A stretch of DNA of 64,000 nt from Streptomyces lomondensis (lineage in GTDB: Bacteria > Actinomycetota > Actinomycetes > Streptomycetales > Streptomycetaceae). The notes under the pieces are model-generated. The model saw only the letters and a list, made by a program, of their open reading frames with translations, searched no databases and was not told the DNA's origin. Location of the stretch: assembly GCF_014651035.1 (NCBI RefSeq), contig NZ_BMWC01000009.1:124001-188000 (forward strand), given 5' to 3'. Both the position numbers and the translations under genes were made by a program. Shown here one piece after another: positions 1 to 8,075 of the stretch. Within the stretch, counting starts at the first letter, position 1. Every line of letters begins with the position of its first letter.

Positions 1-2
1 GC

Positions 3-2159
3 GCCCACAAGCTCATCAAGGGCAAGATGCCCGACGCGCGCATCGCCGGCCCCAACACCAGCGTCCTCTACGACCAGGTGAAGGGCTTCCTCGCACACAC
101 CCTGGCCGCCGGCACCGTCCCCGAGGTGATCACCTGGCACGAACTGAGCCACCCCGAAGCGGTACGCGCGAGCGTCGCCAAGTACCGGGCATGGGAGAAG
201 GAACTGTTCCAGGGCACCGACCGTGAGGGCACCCAACTCCCCGTCAACATCAACGAGTACGCCTTCAACTACCACACCTCGGTCCCCGGCCAGATGATCC
301 AGTGGGTGTCCGCGATCGAGGAGTCCAAGGTGGACGCCGACATCGCGTACTGGAACATCGACGGCAACCTCTCCGACTCAGCCGTGCAGTCGAACCGCGG
401 CAACGGCCAATGGTGGCTGCTGCACTCGTACGCCTCGATGAGCGGGCACACGGTGACGGTGAACCCGCCGTTCCCCGGCGAGAACTACACCATGCAGGGC
501 GTCGCCACCCTCGACGAGAAGAAGAAGCAGGCACGGCTGATCTTCGGCGGCTCCGCGGGCAAGGGCCACATCACCTTCGCGGGCGTTCCGAAGAAGCTCT
601 TCGGAAAGAGCGTGCACGCCTGGGTGCGGGAGATCGAGTGGACCGGGCAGGTGGGCGATTCCTCCGGCCCGAAGCTGCTCACGGAGACGAACCTTGAGGT
701 CGGTGACGACGGCGAGGTGGTCGTCGACTTCGGCGACGGCGCGCTGCCGAAGCTGAAGGAGTCCTCGGCGTACGAGATCGTCCTCAGCCCGGCCGGTGAG
801 GCGAAGGGCACGCAGTCCCCGTCCACGCGCTGGCAGGGCTCGTACGAGGCGGAGGACGCCGCCCACACCGGATCCGGCTGGTCGAAGAACGGCCCCGAGG
901 GCTCGCCCCGCGACGTGTCGAAGTTCTACACCTCAGGCGGCTACAACGTCGGCGGCCTGCGCACCGGCTCGGACGTCACCCTCGACTTCACCGTGGACGT
1001 GCCCGAGGACGGCACCTACGACCTGAGCGTCTTCGCCAACTCCCTCAACACCTTCGACAAGGTGAAGGAGCAGGGCCCCACCAACGTCTTCCTGCGCGTG
1101 GACGGCAAGGCGGACAGCGAGCAGGAGCTGTACCTGCCCCTCGGCTACAAGTGGGTGGTCTGGGACCACACCGACACCAAGGTGAAGCTCACCAAGGGCA
1201 AGCACACCCTGACTCTCGCCGCGAAGAGCGCCGACGGCAAGGGCGTCACCAAGGGCGACGCCATCGTCGACCGCCTCACTCTCTCCCTCCCCGAGGCATC
1301 CTCGAGCACCCAGGTGTACGAGGGTGAACTGGCCTGGCTGGACGGCGGGGCACGGCCCGTCTACGACCTGCCGAAGCGGCCGGACACGGGATCGGGCGCG
1401 GCCCGGCTCAAGAAGGGCCAGACGGCCACCTTCTGGGTCTACTCCCCCGCCGACCGCGAAGCCACCCTCAGGATCGACACCCTCGGCGGCACGGACGCCC
1501 GCGTCTCCGTCAACGGCCAGAGCGTCCTGCGCCTGGACAAGGGCGGGAACAGCGTCGCGGTCTCCCTGTCCGGCGGCGTGAACAAGGTGACGGTGACCGG
1601 GGGTTCGTCGACCACCCTCGTCGACCGCCTGACGGTCACCCCGACCGAGGGCACCCTCACGGCGCGTACGTACGAGGCGCAGGACGCCACCCTTGCCGGT
1701 TCGGCCACGCTCAGCCCGCTCTCGCTGGCCACGGACGGCACCGCGATCACCGGCATCGGCGGTGACCCGGGCAACGGCAACACGGCCACGTTCACCGTCG
1801 CCGCGGACAAGGCGGGCCTGTACGCGCTGCGGATCCGCTACTCCAACCCCGAACAGTCCCCGGCCACCCACTACAACCCTGACCCGCTCGCCCGCCACGC
1901 CGACCTCTCCGTCAACGGCGGCGAGCCGCGACGCGTCGGCTTCCCGCACACCTTCCACCAGAACAACTTCTGGGAACTGACCGTCCCGGTCCAGCTCAAG
2001 AAGGGACAGAACACGCTCACCTTCCGCTCCGAGGAACTGCCGAACTTCGACGGCACGACCTACGCCTCGGAAACCTTCCCCGGGGTGCTGCTCCGCTCCC
2101 GCTACGCGCCACTGATCGACCGGATCACGGTCGCGCCGTACGCGAAGAAGGTGCGATGA
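3..2159 (+). CDS. Secreted glycoside-hydrolase-like protein with three carbohydrate-binding modules (5' end outside window)
   Basis: The reading frame is open from the first bases, so the N terminus lies upstream; 718 residues are visible. The first 270 residues resemble the end of a clan GH-A (GH39-like) barrel followed by a beta domain. The stretch VNINEYA could hold the catalytic nucleophile glutamate, but this is an inference. Three beta-sandwich modules of CBM6/CBM35 type follow, each opening with YEA/YEG and closing with a VDRLT or IDRIT motif: roughly residues 280-430, 440-550 and 560-715. Such proteins act outside the cell on plant or microbial polysaccharide; the substrate cannot be read from the sequence. 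A strong hairpin follows about 100 bases after the stop. Confidence 0.7.
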   Translation, partial: AHKLIKGKMPDARIAGPNTSVLYDQVKGFLAHTLAAGTVPEVITWHELSHPEAVRASVAKYRAWEKELFQGTDREGTQLPVNINEYAFNYHTSVPGQMIQWVSAIEESKVDADIAYWNIDGNLSDSAVQSNRGNGQWWLLHSYASMSGHTVTVNPPFPGENYTMQGVATLDEKKKQARLIFGGSAGKGHITFAGVPKKLFGKSVHAWVREIEWTGQVGDSSGPKLLTETNLEVGDDGEVVVDFGDGALPKLKESSAYEIVLSPAGEAKGTQSPSTRWQGSYEAEDAAHTGSGWSKNGPEGSPRDVSKFYTSGGYNVGGLRTGSDVTLDFTVDVPEDGTYDLSVFANSLNTFDKVKEQGPTNVFLRVDGKADSEQELYLPLGYKWVVWDHTDTKVKLTKGKHTLTLAAKSADGKGVTKGDAIVDRLTLSLPEASSSTQVYEGELAWLDGGARPVYDLPKRPDTGSGAARLKKGQTATFWVYSPADREATLRIDTLGGTDARVSVNGQSVLRLDKGGNSVAVSLSGGVNKVTVTGGSSTTLVDRLTVTPTEGTLTARTYEAQDATLAGSATLSPLSLATDGTAITGIGGDPGNGNTATFTVAADKAGLYALRIRYSNPEQSPATHYNPDPLARHADLSVNGGEPRRVGFPHTFHQNNFWELTVPVQLKKGQNTLTFRSEELPNFDGTTYASETFPGVLLRSRYAPLIDRITVAPYAKKVR

Positions 2160-2262
2160 GGTGATCGGCGTCCGCGGCGAGGTGACACACCCGAAGACCG
2201 GGTAGCGGAGCACCGCATCCCGCCGCCGGGGCACGCCCACCTCGCCACCGACACCGCGAGCA

Positions 2263-2299
2263 GGCGCCCGGGCCCGTCAGACCGACGGACCCGGGCGCC
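2263..2299 (+). terminator. Hairpin terminator after the glycoside-hydrolase-like gene
   Basis: Arms at 2263-2278 and 2284-2299 pair over 16 positions with one G-T wobble, with a 5-base loop. There is no U-tract, which is usual for streptomycete terminators. It lies between convergent genes and may act in both directions. Confidence 0.65.
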
Positions 2300-2385
2300 G
2301 CGCTGTTCGAAGCCCGCAACGCCCCACGCCTGCCGCCGAGGCCACGGACAGCGCGGGTGTCAGGGGCTGTGTACGGGCAGCACGA

Positions 2386-2418
2386 GGACCTGTCTGCCGG
2401 TGGGTGGCAGACAGGTCC
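2386..2418 (-). terminator. Hairpin terminator of the aldehyde dehydrogenase operon
   Basis: A perfect 13-bp inverted repeat (GGACCTGTCTGCC and its complement) with a 7-base loop, about 30 bases beyond the stop of the leftward aldehyde dehydrogenase gene. Confidence 0.7.
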
Positions 2419-2448
2419 CGTGAGGTGTTCCGGCAGGGCGTGACCCGG

Positions 2449-3834
2449 TCAGGCGGTGACCCAGTAGGTGCGGGTGTTGGTGAACTCGCGGATGCCGGCG
2501 GCGGCCAGTTCGCGGCCGTGGCCGCTGCGCTTGGTGCCGCCGAAGGGCAGACGGGGGTCGGAGGCGACGATCGCGTTGACGAAGGCCGCTCCGCTGGTGA
2601 TACGGCGGGCGAGGGCGACGCCACGGCTCGGGTCGGCCGTCCAGATGCTCAGGCCGAGCCCGTACGGCGTGGCGTTCGCGAGCCGTACGGCGTCCTCGTC
2701 GTCCCGGGCGACGGCGATGGCGGCGAGCGGGCCGAAGGTCTCCTCGTCGAAGGCGGGCATTCCCGGGCCGGTGTCACCCAGGACGGTTGGCTGGTAGAAG
2801 AAGCCGTCGCCGGGCAGGGGCCTGCCGCCGGTCAGGAGGCGGGCTCCGGCGGCGACGGATTCCTGCACCTGCCTGTGGATCGCGGCCCGCAGGTCATCGC
2901 GGGCGAGCGGGCCGACCTGCGTCTGACGCTCGCGGGGGTCGCCGACGCGCAGGGCTTCGACACCGGCCACGAACGCGGCGGTGAACGCATCCGCCACGGA
3001 GGCGGCGACGATGAACCGCTTCGCGCATACGCAGCTCTGCCCGGAGTTGGTGAAGCGCGCCTTCACCGCGGCCGCCGCGGCCACTTCGACGTCGGCGTCG
3101 TCCAGGACCACGAAGGCGTCCGACCCGCCCAGTTCCAGCACGGACTTCTTCGCCGCGCGCCCGGCCGCCGAACCGACGGCCGCGCCGGCCCGGTTGCTTC
3201 CGGTGAGGGTGACGGCCGCGACGCGGTCGTCATCGATGAGCCGCGCGGTCACGTCGGGCACGTCGGTGTCGGCGATCACCAGTGTGGTCACCAGGTGCTC
3301 GGGGAAACCGGCTGCCACGAAGAGGTCCTGGAGTGCGAGCGCGCTGCCGGTGACGTTGGAGGCATGTTTGAGCAGGACGCCGTTGCCGGCCACCAGGGAG
3401 GGGATGGCGAAGCGCATGACCTGCCAGACGGGGAAGTTCCACGGCATCACGGCCAGGACGAGTCCGGCGGGCTCGTAGGCCACCCAGGCTTGTGCCCCGT
3501 CGATCTCGACGCGCTCGTCGGCGAGGATGCCGGGGCCCTGCCGGGCGTAGTACTCGGCCGTGACGGCCGACTTCTCGACCTCGCCCTCGGCCTCGCCGAC
3601 CGGCTTTCCCATCTCGGCGACGGCCAGGGAAGCGAGATGGTCCTTGTGCTCGCGCAGGGTCTGAGCAAGGCGGTCGGCGCGCGCGGCCCGCTCGGTGACC
3701 GGCACCAGGGCCCAGGCACGGCTCGCGGCGTGGGCCCGTGCCACAGCGGTCTCGATACGGTCCGCGTCCCAGCCTTCGTACGTGGCGGTCGGCTCACCGG
3801 TTGCCGGGTCGACGGTCTGCAGGATGCCGCTCAT
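2449..3834 (-). CDS. NAD(P)-dependent aldehyde dehydrogenase, succinate-semialdehyde dehydrogenase type
   Basis: A 461-residue protein of the aldehyde dehydrogenase superfamily, close to the family's usual length. It shows MPWNFPVWQV (cofactor cleft), LTGSNRAGAAVG (glycine-rich turn), LELGGSDAFVV with the general-base glutamate, and NSGQSCVCAKR with the catalytic cysteine. The C terminus reads PFGGTKRSGHGRELA, typical of the succinate-semialdehyde dehydrogenase branch. It oxidises an aldehyde to an acid in the cytosol; the exact substrate is not readable. The ATG overlaps the cupin stop by four bases (ATGA), so translation is coupled. It is the last gene of a four-gene leftward operon. Confidence 0.9.
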   Translation of the reverse strand: MSGILQTVDPATGEPTATYEGWDADRIETAVARAHAASRAWALVPVTERAARADRLAQTLREHKDHLASLAVAEMGKPVGEAEGEVEKSAVTAEYYARQGPGILADERVEIDGAQAWVAYEPAGLVLAVMPWNFPVWQVMRFAIPSLVAGNGVLLKHASNVTGSALALQDLFVAAGFPEHLVTTLVIADTDVPDVTARLIDDDRVAAVTLTGSNRAGAAVGSAAGRAAKKSVLELGGSDAFVVLDDADVEVAAAAAVKARFTNSGQSCVCAKRFIVAASVADAFTAAFVAGVEALRVGDPRERQTQVGPLARDDLRAAIHRQVQESVAAGARLLTGGRPLPGDGFFYQPTVLGDTGPGMPAFDEETFGPLAAIAVARDDEDAVRLANATPYGLGLSIWTADPSRGVALARRITSGAAFVNAIVASDPRLPFGGTKRSGHGRELAAAGIREFTNTRTYWVTA

Positions 3835-4268
3835 GCGGTGGGTGCCCCTCCCCTGTCGTGCTCCGAGAGGTGCTCGAAGGTCTCGCCGGTGGCGGTGATG
3901 GTGCGGGTGACGTCCCGGCCGCCGTAGACCCAGTAGATCCGCATGACACCCTCGCCGCGGTTGAAGAAGCGGTGCGGTGTCCCGGCCGGCACCCAGGTGG
4001 CCTGGCCGGGCTCCAGGTCGAAGAACTCGCCGTCGATCTCCGCGGTCGCCTCGCCTTCGAGGATCAGCACGGACTCCTCGACGTTGTGGCTGTGCAGGGG
4101 CAGGCCGGTGCCGGGCTGGAAGACGGTCTGGCCAGTTGTGATGACGGCCTTCTCCGAGTTCCACTTGCCGACGTAGGGGAGGGTGGCCACACCGCCGCCG
4201 CGGTCGAAGCGTTCGACCTCGTCGGGGTGGATGAGCAGATTCGGCTCGGTGGGGTGGTCGGTGCACAT
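3831..4268 (-). CDS. Cupin-fold protein
   Basis: A small single-domain cupin of 145 residues. The conserved metal-binding motif appears as PLHSHNVEESVLILEGEA, with the histidines and glutamate expected of cupin motif 1, and as PAGTPHRFFN for motif 2. Such proteins are small dioxygenases, isomerases or ligand sensors. Here the gene sits between a monooxygenase-fold gene and an aldehyde dehydrogenase gene, so a role in a short oxidative catabolic route is inferred. The stop overlaps the start of the aldehyde dehydrogenase gene, and 21 bases separate its ATG from the upstream gene. Confidence 0.85.
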   Translation of the reverse strand: MCTDHPTEPNLLIHPDEVERFDRGGGVATLPYVGKWNSEKAVITTGQTVFQPGTGLPLHSHNVEESVLILEGEATAEIDGEFFDLEPGQATWVPAGTPHRFFNRGEGVMRIYWVYGGRDVTRTITATGETFEHLSEHDRGGAPTA

Positions 4269-4289
4269 GGAAGCTGCCCCTTCAGGAGT

Positions 4290-4592
4290 TCAGGAGTGGT
4301 GGAACAGGCGCCGGGAGAGCGTGTTGACCTGGCTGCCGGGGACGACGTACTTCTCCGCGGCCTCGCGCCAGACCTTGAAGTGGGGTGCGGCGCGGTGGGC
4401 CTCTACGGCGGCCTCGTCGTCGTAGATCTCGTGGAAGACGAAGTGGTGGTCGTCGGCCAGGTCGCAGACGACGTCGAAGTAGCGGCAGCCGGGCTCGTCG
4501 GTGAAGGAACGCTCGGCGTTCTCCTCGATGGCCTTGAGGAAGTCTTCACGGCAGCCGGGCACGACTTGGAGGGACACGGTCAGGGCGATCAT
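4290..4592 (-). CDS. ABM-domain monooxygenase (YgiN/LsrG-like)
   Basis: One hundred residues, the size of single antibiotic-biosynthesis-monooxygenase (ABM) domains. It has the typical start MIALTVSLQVVPG, the central EPGCRYFDVV strand and the FHEIYDDEAAVEAHRAAPHF motif. Members are dimeric cofactor-free monooxygenases or isomerases acting on quinols or phosphorylated sugars. The substrate is unknown. Its ATG overlaps the stop of the Ldh-type dehydrogenase by four bases, so it is the second gene of the operon. Confidence 0.85.
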   Translation of the reverse strand: MIALTVSLQVVPGCREDFLKAIEENAERSFTDEPGCRYFDVVCDLADDHHFVFHEIYDDEAAVEAHRAAPHFKVWREAAEKYVVPGSQVNTLSRRLFHHS

Positions 4593-5659
4593 GCGGGCAA
4601 CTCCTGGGGAGTGACGGAAAGGGGCAGGGGTACGGCGGTGGCGTCGGCGATCCGTGCGAGGGCGGCCCAGGTGTCGTCGACGAGCGTGATGCCCTCGGTG
4701 CGCAGCCGCTCGGCGGTGCGGATCTCCGGCTCACCGGGGACGAAGATCTCGTCGGTGCCGGGCGCGGTCGGGGTGGACTTGGTCTCCTCGATCAGGGCTT
4801 CCATCCGCTGTTCGAACTCGGCCGGGTCGGCCATCGACCCGATGTCGACGCACATCAGCAGATGGCCGACGCCGCTGCGGCCGGTGGACCGGTAGGGGCC
4901 GACGACCGCCGAGCCGAAGGAGCTGCCGGTCAGCACGCCCGCCAGCACGTCGAACATGAACGAGATGGCGTAACCCTTGTGGCCGGCCATCGGCAGGATC
5001 AGGCCCTCGATCGCACGCCGCGGATCGGTCGTCGGCACGCCCGCGGCGTCGGCCGCCCAGCCCTCGGGAATCGGCTCACCGCGCTCCTTGGCGTGGTAGA
5101 TCTTGCCGCGCGCCACGGCTGTGTTCGCGATGTCCATCACGACCGTGCCGTAACGGCCGCCAGGGGCGGCGATCGACCACGGATTGGTGCCGACTCGCTT
5201 CTCCGTGCCGCCCCAAGGGGGCATCGCCGGGCTGGCGTTGGTGGCCAGCAGTGCCACGCAGCCCTGCTCGGCGGCCCTGCGCGTGAAGTACGCCGCGGTC
5301 CCGAAGTGACCGGAGTTGCGGACGGCGACCGCGCTGATGCCGTGCCGACGGGCACGCTCCACGCCCAGGGCCACCGCGCGGTCGGCGAGCACCTGACCGA
5401 GACCGTCACGGCCGTCGACCACGAGGACGGCGCCGTTGTCGCTGACGACTTCCGGGTCCGCGACGGCCGTGGTGGCCCCGCTCGCGAGGCGGTCGAGGTA
5501 CCAGGGCAGGCGCAGCATGCCGTGGGACGCGTGTCCCCACAGCTCCGCGGTCACCAGCGTGTCCGCGAGCAGACGGGCGTCCGCGGGCGGAACGCCGTGT
5601 GCCTCGGCGGTGGCGGCGGCGAAACCCAGCAGGTCGGCGGCGCCGACGGTATGCGGCAT
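4589..5659 (-). CDS. Ldh-family (malate/L-lactate type) NAD(P)-dependent oxidoreductase
   Basis: 356 residues of the Ldh2/MDH2 family, unrelated to classical Rossmann lactate dehydrogenases. Members reduce or oxidise 2-hydroxy acids such as 2,3-diketogulonate, ureidoglycolate or sulfolactate. Visible family motifs are ELWGHASHGMLRLPWYLDRL, VRNSGHFGTAAYF with the catalytic histidine, GGTEKRVGTNPW and GHKGYAISFMFDVL. The ATG at 5659 is preceded by GGGAGG. A longer frame exists to 5728, but it would run through the TGTATACA operator. First gene of the four-gene operon and probably its key dehydrogenase. Confidence 0.9.
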   Translation of the reverse strand: MPHTVGAADLLGFAAATAEAHGVPPADARLLADTLVTAELWGHASHGMLRLPWYLDRLASGATTAVADPEVVSDNGAVLVVDGRDGLGQVLADRAVALGVERARRHGISAVAVRNSGHFGTAAYFTRRAAEQGCVALLATNASPAMPPWGGTEKRVGTNPWSIAAPGGRYGTVVMDIANTAVARGKIYHAKERGEPIPEGWAADAAGVPTTDPRRAIEGLILPMAGHKGYAISFMFDVLAGVLTGSSFGSAVVGPYRSTGRSGVGHLLMCVDIGSMADPAEFEQRMEALIEETKSTPTAPGTDEIFVPGEPEIRTAERLRTEGITLVDDTWAALARIADATAVPLPLSVTPQELPA

Positions 5660-5698
5660 GAGGCGGCCTCCCGTATCGAGACGTAATGTATCCACTCC

Positions 5699-5706
5699 TG
5701 TATACA
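5699..5706. promoter_or_regulatory. Candidate GntR operator before the Ldh operon
   Basis: The palindrome TGTATACA lies 40 bases before the Ldh-type start. The same octamer, inside a longer palindrome, lies just before the GntR gene. GntR/FCD regulators commonly bind short TGT-ACA dyads, so this is the likely control site. Confidence 0.6.
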
Positions 5707-5779
5707 GCACGCCTCGCGGAGAAACCACAGGCCGGAAGGCGCGAGGCTCAGGCGCCGTCGTCGGACGTGAAGAGGTGTC

Positions 5780-6505
5780 TCAGCCTGCGACGTCCAGCGA
5801 CACATCCGTACCGAGTGTCAGATCCTGGCTGGTCAGACTGTCGATGAGTGCCTGCAGGGTCTGCGCGAGGTGGTGCCGGCAGGCCGCCTCCGCCGCCTGG
5901 GCGTCCCCGTGCGTGACCGCCTTCAGCATGGCGCGGTGCTCCTCCAGCGAGGTCAGCATGCGACGCGGGCCGCTGTGCGAGAGGTGTCGCAGGCGTACGG
6001 TCTGACTGCGCAGGTCGCGGATCGTGCGGGCGAGGTAGGGATTGCGGCAGGCCGCGATGACCGCCTGGTCGAAGGCCTCGGTGATGTCGTAGAACTCCTG
6101 GTACGAGCCCGCCTGCGCGGCGGAATCCAGCGCGCGGAAGGACTCGTCGAACACCTCCAGCCGCTCCAGCAGTTCACGGAACGGCGCCAGCACCCGCTCG
6201 TCGGCCGAGCCCGCCGTGGCGACCGAGGCGGCCGCCCGGGGCTCCAGCAGCATCCGGAACTCGAACAGGGCACGCACGCCGCCCAGGGAGATGGCGGCCA
6301 CCCGGGCCACCTCCCCCGGCACGAAGTCGACCAGCCCTTCCCGGGCCAGCCGCCGGATCGCCTCCCGGACCGGCGTCCGTGAAGCCCCCAGCTCCTCGCC
6401 CAGCTGGACCTCACTCAGCTTGGCCCCCGGCCGCAACCGCAGTGACTCGATGTCACCCTTCAGCCGCTCGTAGACCGCCTCGCTCTTGCCAGTCGCCCGG
6501 GCCAC
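5780..6505 (-). CDS. GntR-family transcriptional regulator (FCD subfamily)
   Basis: The N-terminal winged helix (about residues 8-70) carries LRPGAKLSEVQLGEELG and SRTPVREAIRRLAREGLV, the GntR recognition helix signature. An all-helical FCD domain follows, in which FDQAVIAACRNPYL and HRAMLKAVTHGD supply the usual metal or ligand histidines. I chose GTG at 6505, 241 residues, because AGGAG lies 7 bases ahead; a start at 6535 would leave only three bases after the operator and has no better ribosome site. It probably represses the adjacent dehydrogenase operon and itself, with the operon's hydroxy-acid substrate as inducer (inference). Confidence 0.88.
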   Translation of the reverse strand: MARATGKSEAVYERLKGDIESLRLRPGAKLSEVQLGEELGASRTPVREAIRRLAREGLVDFVPGEVARVAAISLGGVRALFEFRMLLEPRAAASVATAGSADERVLAPFRELLERLEVFDESFRALDSAAQAGSYQEFYDITEAFDQAVIAACRNPYLARTIRDLRSQTVRLRHLSHSGPRRMLTSLEEHRAMLKAVTHGDAQAAEAACRHHLAQTLQALIDSLTSQDLTLGTDVSLDVAG

Positions 6506-6538
6506 TACCACACTCCTGTCTACCGATCCGCGCACCCG

Positions 6539-6550
6539 CCTGTATACAGG
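6539..6550. promoter_or_regulatory. Candidate GntR autoregulatory operator
   Basis: A perfect 12-bp palindrome, CCTGTATACAGG, lies directly upstream of the GntR gene. It contains the octamer found before the Ldh-type gene, which supports a shared regulator. Confidence 0.65.
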
Positions 6551-6602
6551 CTAGGTCATGGAGGGCACCCGGTGCCGTTCCGTTGTTGCCGCAGCCGATG
6601 GG

Positions 6603-7886
6603 TCAGGTCGTCCGTCGGTCAGCGCATGGCCGGCCGGTCCCGCGTGCGTTCAGCGCGCGTCGGCCCGGCAGGACCGGGGTGCCGTCGGTGACCAGGACGA
6701 AGCGCTCGGCGCCGGGGACGAGGACGTTGACCACGGCCAGATGACCGGTGACGTGGTGCTCGCGGGCCCAGGCGGCCATTCCGCAGGCGCGGAAGCGCTC
6801 CAGGAGGCGCGTCAGGTGCTCGGCCGGAGTGGCGGGGCTGGGGGTGTCCGTGAAGGGGACGGTGCGGGCCGAGGAGAGGCGGGTGGAGAAGTCGGCGAGG
6901 TGGCAGCGGTGCAGCGCCGGGTACTTCTCGGTGCACGCCTTCGGCCGGCGCACCGTTCCGGGGCGGGCGGTGAGCACGGAGTGGATCTGGACGAGTTCGC
7001 TCAGGGCCCGTTCGGCGGCGTAATGGGCCGACAGGGAGGAGCCCGCGCCGCGCAGCCGTGCCGCGGCAGCGGGTGGAGCGGGGGTGTAGGCCCAGTAGGC
7101 AGGGATGCTGAGGTCGGTGGTCATTTCCAGCAGGCTGACCGGACCGGCGACGCGGTCCTCGGCATCCTGGTGGAGGGCGGCGAGGTCGGCGGGGAGGGTA
7201 TTCGGGTCCACCACCCGCAGGGGCGCGGGGCGGGGAGTGAGGAACTGCCGCGCCAGCAGCAGTGACATGGCGTCCCGCTCGTTGATCTCGTTCAGGGCGT
7301 GGACCAGGGCGTCCGTGACGGTGGCGCCTGCGGCCCAGCCGTTGTTCATCGAGTAACGCCCGGCCGCCTCGTACGGGTAGTGGTCGCCGAGCGCTCCGCG
7401 CCGGTGGGCGGACGCGCTGATGTAGCCGGGCACGTTGTAGAAGAGAGGAACGTCCGTCGGGTCGCCGTCGCCCAGCGGCCGGTACGGCAGGCAGGCCAGC
7501 GGAAGGTCCGGGCCGTCGGCCAGGGCGGTCATGACCGCCTCGCCACCCAGCGGGCCCTCGGCGAGTTGCCGCGGGCGACGCAGCACGAGCTGTGCGGGCG
7601 GGGGAAGAGTCCCGCAGAGGTGATGCTCCAGCGCCTCGAAGACCGCCCCCACCCGGGCGGCTGGCTCCTCGCCCTTCCCGGCTCCGTAGCCCTGCGGCAC
7701 GGGCACACCGTCCCGCTCCAGGGTGCACCACCACGCACCGGGCCGCTCCCGTGGCAGCGGCTCCAGTCGGGCTGTCAGCCCCAGCTCGGCCACGGCGGCC
7801 GATCCGTGCCGCAGGGCCGTCTCCAGATCGGCCTCACGTTCACCACGCTGACAGTTGACGGCGGACGGAGCTGAATGAGGGAGCAT
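6603..7886 (-). CDS. YcaO-domain protein, candidate RiPP backbone-modifying enzyme
   Basis: 427 residues covering a YcaO fold. YcaO proteins use ATP to activate peptide-bond carbonyls, giving azolines, thioamides or amidines in ribosomal peptides. Nucleotide-binding blocks are visible: EPAARVGAVFEALEHH, then GWAAGATVTDALVHALNEIN followed by ERDA, and later ERALSELVQIHS. The C terminus ends near VLPGRRALN rather than in the proline-rich PxPxP tail of azole-forming cyclodehydratases. No E1-like partner, TfuA or dehydrogenase gene is adjacent. ATG 7886 has AGGAAGG 8 bases upstream. The gene follows a 40-codon peptide gene by 66 bases, with a strong hairpin between them. A lone YcaO plus peptide is compatible with amidine- or thioamide-type RiPPs; the chemistry is inferred. 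Confidence 0.8.
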   Translation of the reverse strand: MLPHSAPSAVNCQRGEREADLETALRHGSAAVAELGLTARLEPLPRERPGAWWCTLERDGVPVPQGYGAGKGEEPAARVGAVFEALEHHLCGTLPPPAQLVLRRPRQLAEGPLGGEAVMTALADGPDLPLACLPYRPLGDGDPTDVPLFYNVPGYISASAHRRGALGDHYPYEAAGRYSMNNGWAAGATVTDALVHALNEINERDAMSLLLARQFLTPRPAPLRVVDPNTLPADLAALHQDAEDRVAGPVSLLEMTTDLSIPAYWAYTPAPPAAAARLRGAGSSLSAHYAAERALSELVQIHSVLTARPGTVRRPKACTEKYPALHRCHLADFSTRLSSARTVPFTDTPSPATPAEHLTRLLERFRACGMAAWAREHHVTGHLAVVNVLVPGAERFVLVTDGTPVLPGRRALNARGTGRPCADRRTT

Positions 7887-7912
7887 CAAGTCGCCTTCCT
7901 CTGGGCAACTAT

Positions 7913-7949
7913 GCGGCGGTCCGGCCGCGGTGCGAGGCCGGACCGCCGC
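7913..7949 (-). terminator. Perfect hairpin between the 40-residue peptide gene and the YcaO gene
   Basis: A 14-bp perfect inverted repeat with arms at 7913-7926 and 7936-7949 and a 9-base loop starts three bases after the peptide stop codon. A hairpin here would partly terminate transcription, or protect the upstream message, so that peptide outnumbers enzyme. This is a common arrangement in RiPP operons. Confidence 0.7.
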
Positions 7950-7952
7950 CGG

Positions 7953-8075
7953 TCAGGCGTCGGAACTCTCCGACTCGCCGGGCTCCGCCTGCTGTTCGAT
8001 CGCCGCGAACAGCGTCTCCTCACCGTCCGTGATCAGGTTGTTGGGCCCTTCCGACATCCAGTCGCCCGCTCCCAT
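7953..8075 (-). CDS. 40-residue acidic peptide, candidate RiPP precursor for the adjacent YcaO
   Basis: A short open frame with ATG at 8075, preceded by GGGAGAGG at good spacing. It begins MGAGDWMSEGPNNLITDGEE and ends in a strongly acidic tail, EPGESESSDA. It has no cysteine and only one serine and one threonine in the first half, so it is a poor substrate for thiazole formation. An acidic C-terminal half behind a mixed N-terminal segment resembles the N-terminal core and C-terminal follower layout of bottromycin precursors, but this is an analogy. Supporting evidence is the ribosome site, the hairpin after the stop, and the YcaO gene 66 bases downstream in the same direction. Precursor function is inferred. 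Confidence 0.6.
   Translation of the reverse strand: MGAGDWMSEGPNNLITDGEETLFAAIEQQAEPGESESSDA

Noticed and set aside
2404..3927. Long rightward frame across the aldehyde dehydrogenase gene
   Set aside because: Gly/Arg/Asp-rich translation without motifs; the opposite strand has all aldehyde dehydrogenase signatures.
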